Source of the DNA: Methylibium sp.
GTDB lineage: Bacteria; Pseudomonadota; Gammaproteobacteria; Burkholderiales; Burkholderiaceae_C
DNA: 58,834 bases
Reading direction: 5' to 3'
Assembly (NCBI RefSeq): GCF_013817345.1
Contig: NZ_JACDCW010000011.1
Coordinates: 1 to 58,834, forward strand
Shown one piece after another: positions 44,150 to 51,626 of the stretch (its first letter is position 1; the number at the start of each line of letters is the position of its first letter). The position numbers and the translations under genes are program-made. The notes under the pieces were generated by a model. The model was not told the DNA's origin, searched no databases, and worked only from the letters and a program-made list of their open reading frames with translations.

Positions 44150-45135
44150 GCTTTCTCCGCCTGCGCACCGGCTCGCCCGGCGCTCTTGCCGCGCACCAGT
44201 CGCCACAGTTTTTCACCGAGGCCCCACAGGCCGCCCTGCATGGCCAGACTGATGACGATCAGCAGCAGGCCCAGCAGCATCAGCCAGCGCGGCCACAGTG
44301 TGGAGAGCCAGTCGGACATCAGCAGATAGAAGGCCGAGCCGAGGACCGAGGCGAACAAGTTGGACGTGCCACCGATGACCGTCATGACCAGGATCATTTC
44401 GCTGGTGTGGTACTCGACGCTGGACAGCGGCGCGATGCCGGTCATCATGGCGTGCAGCCCTCCCGCCAACCCCGTCACCGCGCCCGAGATCACAAAGGCC
44501 CGCAGCTTGAGCTGCTTGAGGTTGTAGCCGATGGCTGCGGCGCGCTCGGGGTTGTCGCGCACCGCCAGCAGCGTGCGCCCGAAGATCGACCGCGCCGTGC
44601 GCAGCATCAGCCAGAACACCAGCATGAAGATGCCCGCGACGAAGCCGTAGTACTGCCACGGCGTGGCCAGCGGCCACAGCGTGTGGCCCATCACGCTGAT
44701 GGAAGGCCGGGGGATGTCGAGCAGGCCGTTGTCGCCGCCGGTCAGGCCGGGGGCCGAATAGGCGACGAAGTAAACCATCTGCGACAGACCGAGCGTGAGC
44801 ATCACGAAATAGACGCCGCGTTGCCGGATGGCGATCCAACCCACCACTGCGGCGGCGAGCCCGCCCATGGCGATGGCGCACAGCAGGGCCAGCGGCATCG
44901 GAAGCGGCCAGCGCGTCAACAGCAAGGCGATGGTGTAGCTGCCCAGGCCGAAGAAGATGCCCTGCCCGAAGGACAGCAGGCCGGTGTAGCCGAGCAGCAG
45001 GTTGCAGGCCATGGCCGCCAACGCAAAGATCAGCACCTCGCTGGCCAGCGATCCCGACTGCATGAACAGGGGCATGGCCAGCACGACGGCCAGGGCCAGC
45101 AGGAGAAGTCCGTGCTTTCTCATCATGGCGCTCAT
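44146..45135 (-). CDS. livM: Branched-chain amino acid ABC permease LivM
   Basis: A 329-residue permease with about nine membrane segments and the family loop FGRTLLAVRDNPERAAAIGYN that contacts the ATPase. GYTGLLSFGQGIFFGLGSY is also characteristic. It overlaps livH at its start (ATG 45135) and livG at its stop, indicating tight translational coupling. Confidence 0.95.
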   Translation of the reverse strand: MSAMMRKHGLLLLALAVVLAMPLFMQSGSLASEVLIFALAAMACNLLLGYTGLLSFGQGIFFGLGSYTIALLLTRWPLPMPLALLCAIAMGGLAAAVVGWIAIRQRGVYFVMLTLGLSQMVYFVAYSAPGLTGGDNGLLDIPRPSISVMGHTLWPLATPWQYYGFVAGIFMLVFWLMLRTARSIFGRTLLAVRDNPERAAAIGYNLKQLKLRAFVISGAVTGLAGGLHAMMTGIAPLSSVEYHTSEMILVMTVIGGTSNLFASVLGSAFYLLMSDWLSTLWPRWLMLLGLLLIVISLAMQGGLWGLGEKLWRLVRGKSAGRAGAQAEKA

Positions 45136-45992
45136 CCTCTACGGCCCAGAAGACCGTGCGGGCGCAGGAGCAGCACCGCCACCATGGCAACGTAGATCAT
45201 CAGGTGCGCGCCGGAAGGCCAGATCGTGCTCATCAGGCTTTGCACGATCCCGATCAACAAACCGCCCACCAGCGCGCCGCCGAAACTGCCCATGCCGCCC
45301 ACAACCACGACCACGAAAGCGACACCCAGCGCCTCGATGCCCATGAACGGTTCGGCGCCGCGGATCGGCGCGGCCAGCACGCCGGCTATCGCAGCCGTGG
45401 CGGCGCCCAGCGCGAACACCAGGCTGAAGATACGGAACACGTTGATGCCCAGCAGCGAGACCATCTCGGTCGATTCGCTGCCGGCGCGCACGGCACTGCC
45501 CAGGCGCGTTCCTTCCAGCACCCACCACAGTAGCGCGGCGAGCACCGCGGTGAAGCCGATGACGAACAGGCGGTACTTGGGGTAGATGAAGTCGCCCCAC
45601 ATCACCACGCCCTGCAGCAGCTCGGGCGGCGGCACGTTCTCGCCCAGCGCCCCCCACTGCACGATCACCAGTTCCTGGATCACCAGCGCCAGACCCAGCG
45701 TGACGAGGATGTGGAACTCGTGCGGCTTGGCATACACGTGGCGCAGCACCAGCTTTTCGGTCACCCAGCCGAGCGCCCCCACCGCCAACGGCACCAGCAA
45801 GAGCGCGAGCCAGAAATTGAGGCCCCACTGCATGATCTGGTAGGTGCCGTAGGCGCCCAGCAGGTAGAACGAGCCGTGCGCGAAGTTCACGAAGCGCAAC
45901 AGGCCGAACACGATGGACAAGCCGACCGCCAGCAGGAAATACAGCATGCCGATGCCGATTCCGTTGATGATCTGAAGCAGGTAGATGCTCAT
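45132..45992 (-). CDS. livH: Branched-chain amino acid ABC permease LivH
   Basis: A 286-residue permease with eight or so membrane segments. The opening MSIYLLQIINGIGIGMLYFL, LRFVNFAHGSFYLLGAYGTY and the coupling loop TRLGSAVRAGSESTEMVSLLG are typical. It follows livK by 109 bases and overlaps livM by four bases. Together with LivM it forms the membrane channel of the importer. Confidence 0.95.
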   Translation of the reverse strand: MSIYLLQIINGIGIGMLYFLLAVGLSIVFGLLRFVNFAHGSFYLLGAYGTYQIMQWGLNFWLALLLVPLAVGALGWVTEKLVLRHVYAKPHEFHILVTLGLALVIQELVIVQWGALGENVPPPELLQGVVMWGDFIYPKYRLFVIGFTAVLAALLWWVLEGTRLGSAVRAGSESTEMVSLLGINVFRIFSLVFALGAATAAIAGVLAAPIRGAEPFMGIEALGVAFVVVVVGGMGSFGGALVGGLLIGIVQSLMSTIWPSGAHLMIYVAMVAVLLLRPHGLLGRRG

Positions 45993-46101
45993 GCGATGCG
46001 TGAAGCGAACGAGGGCCGCACCCTCAGCCGCGAGGCTGCGGGTGCGGCACGTTGAAACGCCGGGTGAGGCGGGGTGCTTGCAAGCCGGCGATGGGCTGGG
46101 T

Positions 46102-47307
46102 TCAGACCAGCTTGCAGCCCGCCTTTTCCGGCGACAGGAACGACCGGCCCGAGCTGATCACATCGACGTAGTCGTCCTTGTTCTTCATCGCGGCCTTGCC
46201 CTTGGCCTTGAGCAGGTAGTAGTCCTTGAGCACCTGGTGGTCGGCCTTGCGGATCTCTTCGTCGCCCGTGAGGCCCTGGTACTTCATGCCTTCCATTGCG
46301 GCGATCACGGCCTTGGGGTCCACCGTGCCGGCCTTGACGATGCCGTCGAGCAGCAGCTTGGTGCAGATGTAGGAGCCGGCCAGGCTGTAGTTCGGGTTGC
46401 TCTTGAACACGTCGTTCGAGCGCTTCACCAGCTCGCGATTGAGCGGGGAATCCACCGTGTGCCAGTACTGGGCGCCGAAGTACACGCCCTCGCTCAGGTC
46501 GGCACCGAGCGACTCGAATTGCTCGAGGCCCGAGGCCCAGGCGATCAGGATCGTCATGCGCTTGTTCAGGCCGAAAGCCACGGCCTGGCGCAGCGCGGAA
46601 GACGACTGCGAACCGAAGTTCAGCAGCAGCAGCACGTCGGGCTTGGCGGCCGCGGCGTTGGTGAGGTAGCCGCTGAACTCCTTCTCGGCCAACGAGTGGT
46701 AGCTGTTGCCCACATGCTCGATGCCCTTCTCCTTGAAGATGTTCGTCGCTGCCGACAGCAGGCCTTCGCCGAAGACGTACTGCGGCGTGATCGTGTACCA
46801 GCGCTTGGCCTTGGGCATCGACTCGATCAGGGGCCGCACGGTCTGTTCGATGGCGCCGTAGGTCGGCACCGACCAGCGGAAGGTCGCCTTGTTGCAGTCC
46901 GAGCCGGTGATCTCGTCGGCGCCGGCCGTCGTGATGAACACGCCGCCCGCCTTCTCGATCTCCTTGCCCATGGCGAGCGATCCGGACGACAGAATGCCGC
47001 CGGCGAAAAACTGAATGCCCTCCTGCTGCGACGACTCCTGCACCTTGCGCACGGCGGTGGCGGGCTTGCCCTCTGTATCGAGCACGGTGTGCGCCAGGGG
47101 GCGCCCCAGCACCTTGCCGTACTGGTCGAGCACGAGCTTCATGCCCAGGTCGGCGAACTTGCCGTTGGCCGCGAACGGGCCCGACATGGGGACCGGGCAG
47201 CCGAAGCGGATCGGGCCCGACGCCTGGCCAAAAGCCGGCGCCATCAGGCCCAGCGTTGCGGGCATTGCGCCCAGGGCCGAGAGTTGCAGCAGTTGGCGTC
47301 GTTTCAT
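46102..47307 (-). CDS. ABC transporter periplasmic amino acid-type binding protein (LivK-like)
   Basis: A 401-residue type I periplasmic binding protein. Its signal region MKRRQLLQLSALGAMPATLG has Tat-like arginines but a leucine-rich core. The mature domain begins GPIRFGCPVPMSGPFAANGK and contains FFAGGILSSGSLAMGKEIEK and the later ADEITGSDCNKATFRW, typical of branched-chain amino acid/amide receptors. Such receptors may bind amides, urea or aromatic compounds, so the ligand is not certain. It is the first gene of the liv operon and is divergent from a GntR gene across a 206-base region. Confidence 0.9.
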   Translation of the reverse strand: MKRRQLLQLSALGAMPATLGLMAPAFGQASGPIRFGCPVPMSGPFAANGKFADLGMKLVLDQYGKVLGRPLAHTVLDTEGKPATAVRKVQESSQQEGIQFFAGGILSSGSLAMGKEIEKAGGVFITTAGADEITGSDCNKATFRWSVPTYGAIEQTVRPLIESMPKAKRWYTITPQYVFGEGLLSAATNIFKEKGIEHVGNSYHSLAEKEFSGYLTNAAAAKPDVLLLLNFGSQSSSALRQAVAFGLNKRMTILIAWASGLEQFESLGADLSEGVYFGAQYWHTVDSPLNRELVKRSNDVFKSNPNYSLAGSYICTKLLLDGIVKAGTVDPKAVIAAMEGMKYQGLTGDEEIRKADHQVLKDYYLLKAKGKAAMKNKDDYVDVISSGRSFLSPEKAGCKLV

Positions 47308-47362
47308 GGGGTCTCCGGTTGGGGTTCGGGAAGCGCCGCCGGCGGCGCGGCGTGAGTTCGAT

Positions 47363-47394
47363 TACGACGGGTACGACGGGTACGACGGGTACGA
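47363..47394. repeat. 9-bp tandem repeat in the liv leader
   Basis: Three exact copies of TACGACGGG followed by a partial TACGA. They lie in the untranslated leader of the livK-like gene, about 56 bases before its start codon. Such short repeats are prone to copy-number change. Confidence 0.85.
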
Positions 47395-47418
47395 GTACCA
47401 ACGCGTTGAACAGATGCG

Positions 47419-47448
47419 TTGACGTTTGATGCTATTTATACGTATAAA
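47419..47448 (+). promoter_or_regulatory. Candidate sigma70 promoter of the GntR gene
   Basis: TTGACG and TATAAA are separated by 18 bases on the plus strand, 65 bases upstream of the GntR start. The -10 is inside a perfect palindrome, which suggests autorepression. Confidence 0.55.
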
Positions 47449-47450
47449 TA
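47433..47450. promoter_or_regulatory. Perfect 18-bp palindrome, GntR operator candidate
   Basis: TATTTATACGTATAAATA is its own reverse complement. It lies in the divergent region between the liv operon and the FadR-type GntR gene and overlaps the regulator's -10. FadR-family sites often have such A/T-flanked symmetric cores. Occupancy would affect both directions. Confidence 0.7.
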
Positions 47451-47513
47451 AAACAAAGCTTCATCGGGCAAACCCTAGACGATGTTTCATCGAACGCTTG
47501 CAACGATCCCCCA

Positions 47514-48446
47514 ATGCCAACCAGCCCTGCCGTCCGGTCGAAGATCAAGCCACTCAAGCGCTCCGATCTGGTGGCCGAAGAGATCAAGCGACTCATCACC
47601 GAGAAGGACTTGAGCCCCGGCGACCGCCTGCCGCGCGAGAGCGAACTGCAGGCCCGGTTCGGGGTGAGCAAGGGCACGATCCGCGAAGCCTTGAAGTCGC
47701 TGGAAGTGCAAGGCCTCGTCAAGATTTCCACGGGGCCGAGCGGGGGCGGCACGATCGTCGAGGTGCCGCTCGATCGCACGCTGCAGTTCCTGCAGAACTA
47801 CCTGTTCTTCAAGGAGGTGACGATCGACGACATCTACGCCGTGCGCCAGCGGCTCGAGCCCGAGCTTGCGGCCGGCGCGGTGCCGCATCTGACCGAGGCG
47901 GACTTCGAGGCGCTCGAGCACAGCATCAGCTGCTGCGACCCCACGAGCAGCCGAGAGAACCTGCTGCAGCAGCGACGCGAGGACGTGAACTTCCACGACA
48001 TCCTGGCCGCAGCCAACCCGAATCCGTTCCTGCGCTTCGTCTCCGAGTTGATCAACGAGATGATTCGCCAGCTCATCGTGTTCGGGAACCAGACTCCGGC
48101 CGCCGAACACCGCCGCTTCGGAGCGGCCAATGCGGAGTTCCATCGCAACATCGTCCAGGCCGCGCGCGCACGCGACGTCGAAAAGACGCGCGCCTTGATG
48201 ACGCTGCACATGGCCGATGCGGCCCGCAGCGTCAAGCGCATCAAGGGGCGCATACAGGGGCGCTTGATCCTGGATGCCGACAGCCTGCGGTCGCAGCGGC
48301 CGATGGGGCCAGTGATGCCCCGCTCTCAGGAGCCGCCCCCCGCCACCGCCGCCAAGATTCCCCGCGCCACCGGGCAAACGAGCGGCACGGCGGTCAAGAC
48401 GACCTCGGAAAAGGCAGCAACCACGACAGCCCGCAGGGCGCGATAG
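47514..48446 (+). CDS. GntR regulator, FadR subfamily (FCD domain)
   Basis: A 310-residue regulator. The winged helix is AEEIKRLITEKDLSPGDRLP with FGVSKGTIREALKSLEVQGL, and the effector domain follows from about residue 100 (DIYAVRQRLEPELAAGAVPH, later FHDILAAANPNPFLRFVSEL), with histidines that can bind metal in FCD domains. The C-terminal about 60 residues are an unusual Pro/Ala/Thr-rich tail. ATG 47514 is the first plausible start. It is divergent from the liv operon and probably represses it in the absence of the imported compound. Confidence 0.92.
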   Translation: MPTSPAVRSKIKPLKRSDLVAEEIKRLITEKDLSPGDRLPRESELQARFGVSKGTIREALKSLEVQGLVKISTGPSGGGTIVEVPLDRTLQFLQNYLFFKEVTIDDIYAVRQRLEPELAAGAVPHLTEADFEALEHSISCCDPTSSRENLLQQRREDVNFHDILAAANPNPFLRFVSELINEMIRQLIVFGNQTPAAEHRRFGAANAEFHRNIVQAARARDVEKTRALMTLHMADAARSVKRIKGRIQGRLILDADSLRSQRPMGPVMPRSQEPPPATAAKIPRATGQTSGTAVKTTSEKAATTTARRAR

Positions 48447-48515
48447 CGTCAGCATCGGCAAGGGCCAGGGCGGTGGCGATACGACGAGTGGTCGCGGGTG
48501 TCTCCTGAAGGGAAG

Positions 48516-49793
48516 TCAGGGCGCGGGGTTGAGGCGGGGATGGGTCTCCTCGCCCCAGCGGTAGAGGACAGCACCGGAGACCAGCATCGCGACGGCGACG
48601 AACCAGAAGGCGCTTTCGAGCCGGCCGCCCAGTGCGGCCGCAGCACCCAGGCCCAGGGCGCCAATGCCGTAGCCCAGGTCACGCCAGAACCTGTAGATGC
48701 CGATGGCTGAGGCGCGCCAGTTCGGGTGCGCGATGTCGGCGACTGCTGCACTCAGGTTTGGATAAAGCATCGCCATGCCGAGGCCCGTCACGGCCGCCGA
48801 GGCGCTCCACCACAGCGCGCCGCTGCCCAAGGGCATCAATGCCACGCCCGCGCCGCAAATCCACATGCCCCACGAGTTGAGCAAATGCCGCCCGACACGG
48901 TCGGAGAGCTTGCCGGTGATGAACTGCGCCGCGCCCCAGGTGAAGCCGTAAATGCCCACTATCCAGCCGATGCCGGGCAAGCCGACCCCCTGTTGGTGCA
49001 GGTACACCGGCCAGAAGACCCAGACCAGCGCGTCGACAAACTTTTCGACCAGCCCGGCCTGGCAGATGGCGGCCATACGCCGGTCGCGCCAGCTCATCAG
49101 CGCAAACATCTCGGCCGTCGAGGGTTGTGAGCCGACGGCCGTCGGGTACCTGGGCTTGAAGGCCTCAGCCGAGGGGTTGGCGTGCCGTTTCACCTCATCA
49201 CGTGCCCAGGGCAGGGTTTCTGCGACGGTAAGCCAGGACAGCAGCGTAGCCAGACCGATGACGACGGCGCCGAACCACAGCAGGCCTTCACGCGGCCCCA
49301 GCATCGACGCCAGGTAGCCGGTGATGATGCCGGCGATGGCAACGCCGACATAGCCCGAGAACTCATTGAGCCCGATGACGAGGCCGCGTTGGTCGGCCCG
49401 GGTGAAGTCGAGCTTGGCCGTCTGCGTCATCGACCAGGTCAGGCCCTGGTTGATGCCCAGGAGGACCGTCGCCGCGACCACCCAGGACCAGCTGGGCGCG
49501 AAGTAGACCAGGGGCGGGATGGGTAGCGCGACCAGCCAGCCAAAGAGCAGCACTCGCTTGCGGCCGAGCTGCTCCGCCATGCGGCCTGCGACAAAGTTCA
49601 TCGCACCCTTGACGAACCCGAAGGCCACGACGAACGCCACCAGCAGCATGAAGGAGCCGCGAGGCACGCCGAACTCCGTCTCAGCGAGCGCTGGGACGAC
49701 GGTGCGCATCATCCCAATGGTCATGCCCACCAGCAGCACCTGCAGCAGTTGCTGCAGGAACTGAGCCAGGTTGGCGCGGATGCCGAAGTTCAT
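48516..49793 (-). CDS. MFS transporter
   Basis: A 425-residue major facilitator with 12 predicted helices. The conserved loop GRMAEQLGRKRVLLFG lies between helices 2 and 3, and a second copy, GKLSDRVGRHLLNSWG, between helices 8 and 9. The N-terminus MNFGIRANLAQFLQQLLQVL starts helix 1; an earlier ATG at 49817 is in frame, and neither has a clear ribosome site. It follows the ArsR-rhodanese gene on the same strand by about 55 bases, so an exporter role in sulfur, metal or toxicant stress is possible. Substrate unknown. Confidence 0.88.
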   Translation of the reverse strand: MNFGIRANLAQFLQQLLQVLLVGMTIGMMRTVVPALAETEFGVPRGSFMLLVAFVVAFGFVKGAMNFVAGRMAEQLGRKRVLLFGWLVALPIPPLVYFAPSWSWVVAATVLLGINQGLTWSMTQTAKLDFTRADQRGLVIGLNEFSGYVGVAIAGIITGYLASMLGPREGLLWFGAVVIGLATLLSWLTVAETLPWARDEVKRHANPSAEAFKPRYPTAVGSQPSTAEMFALMSWRDRRMAAICQAGLVEKFVDALVWVFWPVYLHQQGVGLPGIGWIVGIYGFTWGAAQFITGKLSDRVGRHLLNSWGMWICGAGVALMPLGSGALWWSASAAVTGLGMAMLYPNLSAAVADIAHPNWRASAIGIYRFWRDLGYGIGALGLGAAAALGGRLESAFWFVAVAMLVSGAVLYRWGEETHPRLNPAP

Positions 49794-49848
49794 TGCACGG
49801 TCAGGCGTGGGCCGCATCGGGACACAACGTTTTCATGGCAGCACCTCG

Positions 49849-50502
49849 TCACTCCTCGACCGGGAGACCCTTGGCGCGCCACTCTGCGACACCGTCGGTC
49901 AAGTGGAAGGCTTGGTAGCCCTTGTTCCGCAGAAGCTCGACGGCATCCTTGGCCATCAGGCAGAACGGGCCACGGCAGTACGCGACCACCGGCACGTCCT
50001 TCGGCAGTTCGGCCAGGCGCTTCTTGAGTTCGTCGACAGGAAGCGAACGCGCATGCGGCAGATGAGCGACGGAGAACTCGTCCTCGGGGCGCACGTCGAG
50101 AACGACGACCTCACCGGCTGCGGCTCGGCGCAGGATGTCAGCGCGGTCGACTCCCTTCAGCTCGTCTGCGTGCTCGACGATGGACGTGAGCGCCATCTGG
50201 AGCTCGACCAGACGTTCCTCAGCCTCCGAGCGCAGGTTCACCCAGAGGTCCGCCACGCTGGTGCTGGCTAGCTGATAGAGCACGTACCTGCCGTCCTTAC
50301 GGGTGTTGACGAGGCGGGCCTGACGGAGCACCTTGAGGTGCGCGCTGGCGAGCTTTACGCTGATTTCGGCTTGTGCTGCCAGCGTCTCGACGGTCTTCTC
50401 GCCCTGGCACAGAAGCTCAATGAGCTCGAGTCGCTTCGGGCTGGCGACCGCCTTCCCGATGCGGGCGACTTGCTCGTACAACTGGTTCTTGAGTTCTCTC
50501 AT
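49849..50502 (-). CDS. ArsR-family regulator fused to rhodanese domain
   Basis: A 217-residue fusion. Residues 1-95 are an ArsR winged helix (SPKRLELIELLCQGEKTVE, SVKLASAHLKVLRQARLVNT). Residues 120-217 are a rhodanese domain with AAAGEVVVLDVRPEDEFSVA and the active-site loop VAYCRGPFCLMA, holding the sulfur-accepting cysteine. Such fusions are thought to sense sulfur compounds or persulfides. A 20-base near-palindrome lies 7 bases before the start and probably serves as its operator. Likely controls the downstream MFS gene. Confidence 0.92.
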   Translation of the reverse strand: MRELKNQLYEQVARIGKAVASPKRLELIELLCQGEKTVETLAAQAEISVKLASAHLKVLRQARLVNTRKDGRYVLYQLASTSVADLWVNLRSEAEERLVELQMALTSIVEHADELKGVDRADILRRAAAGEVVVLDVRPEDEFSVAHLPHARSLPVDELKKRLAELPKDVPVVAYCRGPFCLMAKDAVELLRNKGYQAFHLTDGVAEWRAKGLPVEE

Positions 50503-50508
50503 GCTTAA

Positions 50509-50528
50509 ATTCTAACGTATGTTGGAAT
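50509..50528. promoter_or_regulatory. ArsR operator candidate
   Basis: ATTCTAAC and GTTGGAAT pair in seven of eight positions around GTAT. The site directly abuts the arsR-rhodanese start and would cover its promoter or ribosome site. Confidence 0.6.
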
Positions 50529-50544
50529 GTTGGGGATTCGATTT

Positions 50545-50703
50545 AGCCGGCGCCGTTTCGGCTATCGGCGCATCCTCGATCTGCTGCGCCCCGAATTTCC
50601 GGGCCTCAACCACAAGCGGGTGTACCGGCTCTACGGCGCAGCCGATCTTCCTGGCGAGCGGGTCGGCCCCGGGCTCGCCGTGTGCTCAGGCGCTCGAGCC
50701 TGA
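50545..50703 (+). pseudogene. IS3-family transposase OrfB fragment
   Basis: The plus frame encodes RRRFGYRRILDLLRPEFPGL followed by NHKRVYRLYGAADL, the N-terminal part of IS3-type (IS407-like) OrfB. The catalytic DDE region is missing. The relic lies between the ArsR operator and the downstream convergent gene. Confidence 0.8.
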
Positions 50704-51558
50704 TCAGCCCCCGAACATCGCATTGATCTCCGCGAACGGCACCGCCTTCTGCGCGAAGGTGAACGTGCCCTGCTCTCGCACCTCGCGCGCCGCGCGCAGG
50801 AACTCGCCGTAAGCGGCACGCGCCAACGCCGAGCCGACGCTGATGCGCTTGACGCCTAGTTGCGCCAATTCGTCCACCGACAACGCTGCGCCCGCCAGCC
50901 CCATCAGCACGTTGACCGGACGCGGCGCCACCGCCTGGACCACCGCGGCGATGTCCTGTGGCGTCTTCAATCCCGGCGCATACAACACGTCCGCACCGGC
51001 CTCGGCATACGCCTGCAGACGGCGGATCGTGTCGGGCAGGTCGATGCGGCCGTGGATCAGGTTCTCGGCACGAGCGGTCAGCATGAAGGGAAAGCTCAGT
51101 GCATGCGCTGCCTTCACGGCCGCTTTTACACGCTCCACCGCTTGCTCGAAGGGGTAGATCGGCGCATCGCCTCGCCCGGTGGCGTCTTCGATCGATCCGC
51201 CGACCAGCCCCGCCTGCGCGGCCATGCGGATGGTCTTGGCACAGCTCGCGGGGTCATCGCCGAAGCCGTTCTCCAGATCAGCAGAAACCGGCAGCCCGGT
51301 GGCTCCGACGATCGCCCGCACGTTCTCCAGAGTTTCGTCGCGGCTCACCGCGCCTTCCGAATCGGGTTTGCCGATCGAGAACGCATAGCCCGCGCTGGTC
51401 GTCGCCAGCGCCTCGAAACCCATGCCCGCGAGTAGCTTGGCCGAGCCGGCGTCCCAGGGATTGGGGATGACGAAAGCGCCGGGTCGATCGTGAAGCGCGT
51501 GAAACTGCCGGGCGCGTTCGGCCTGCCCTGCGGCATCGGAAAACCGGATGGTTCGCAT
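50704..51558 (-). CDS. Isocitrate lyase/PEP mutase family protein
   Basis: A 284-residue enzyme of the ICL/PEPM superfamily, whose members cleave or form C-C or P-C bonds of 2-oxo or 2-hydroxy acids. Active-site features include LATTSAGYAFSIGKPD, VSADLENGFGDDP and GGSIEDATGRGD. CAGGAG six bases before ATG 51558 decides the start; a second ATG is at 51564. It is the last gene of a cluster with a dehydratase, an FAD oxidoreductase and a TRAP transporter. The exact reaction (lyase, oxaloacetate decarboxylase or other) is unclear. Confidence 0.88.
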   Translation of the reverse strand: MRTIRFSDAAGQAERARQFHALHDRPGAFVIPNPWDAGSAKLLAGMGFEALATTSAGYAFSIGKPDSEGAVSRDETLENVRAIVGATGLPVSADLENGFGDDPASCAKTIRMAAQAGLVGGSIEDATGRGDAPIYPFEQAVERVKAAVKAAHALSFPFMLTARAENLIHGRIDLPDTIRRLQAYAEAGADVLYAPGLKTPQDIAAVVQAVAPRPVNVLMGLAGAALSVDELAQLGVKRISVGSALARAAYGEFLRAAREVREQGTFTFAQKAVPFAEINAMFGG

Positions 51559-51626
51559 GTTCATCTCCTGAGCTTGTCGTGCCTCGCTCTCGCCAACGAT
51601 CCACCGCCCGCGCGGGCGGGTCGCCG

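Noticed and set aside
45985-47355. 456-residue plus-strand frame
   Set aside because: Antisense of the LivK-like gene, which has a signal peptide and family motifs.
47363-47394. CRISPR array
   Set aside because: Units are 9 bases with no spacers, and no cas genes are in the window.
47341-47401. Coding frame with VPVVPVV repeats
   Set aside because: It arises from translating the 9-base tandem repeat in the livK leader; no gene is supported.
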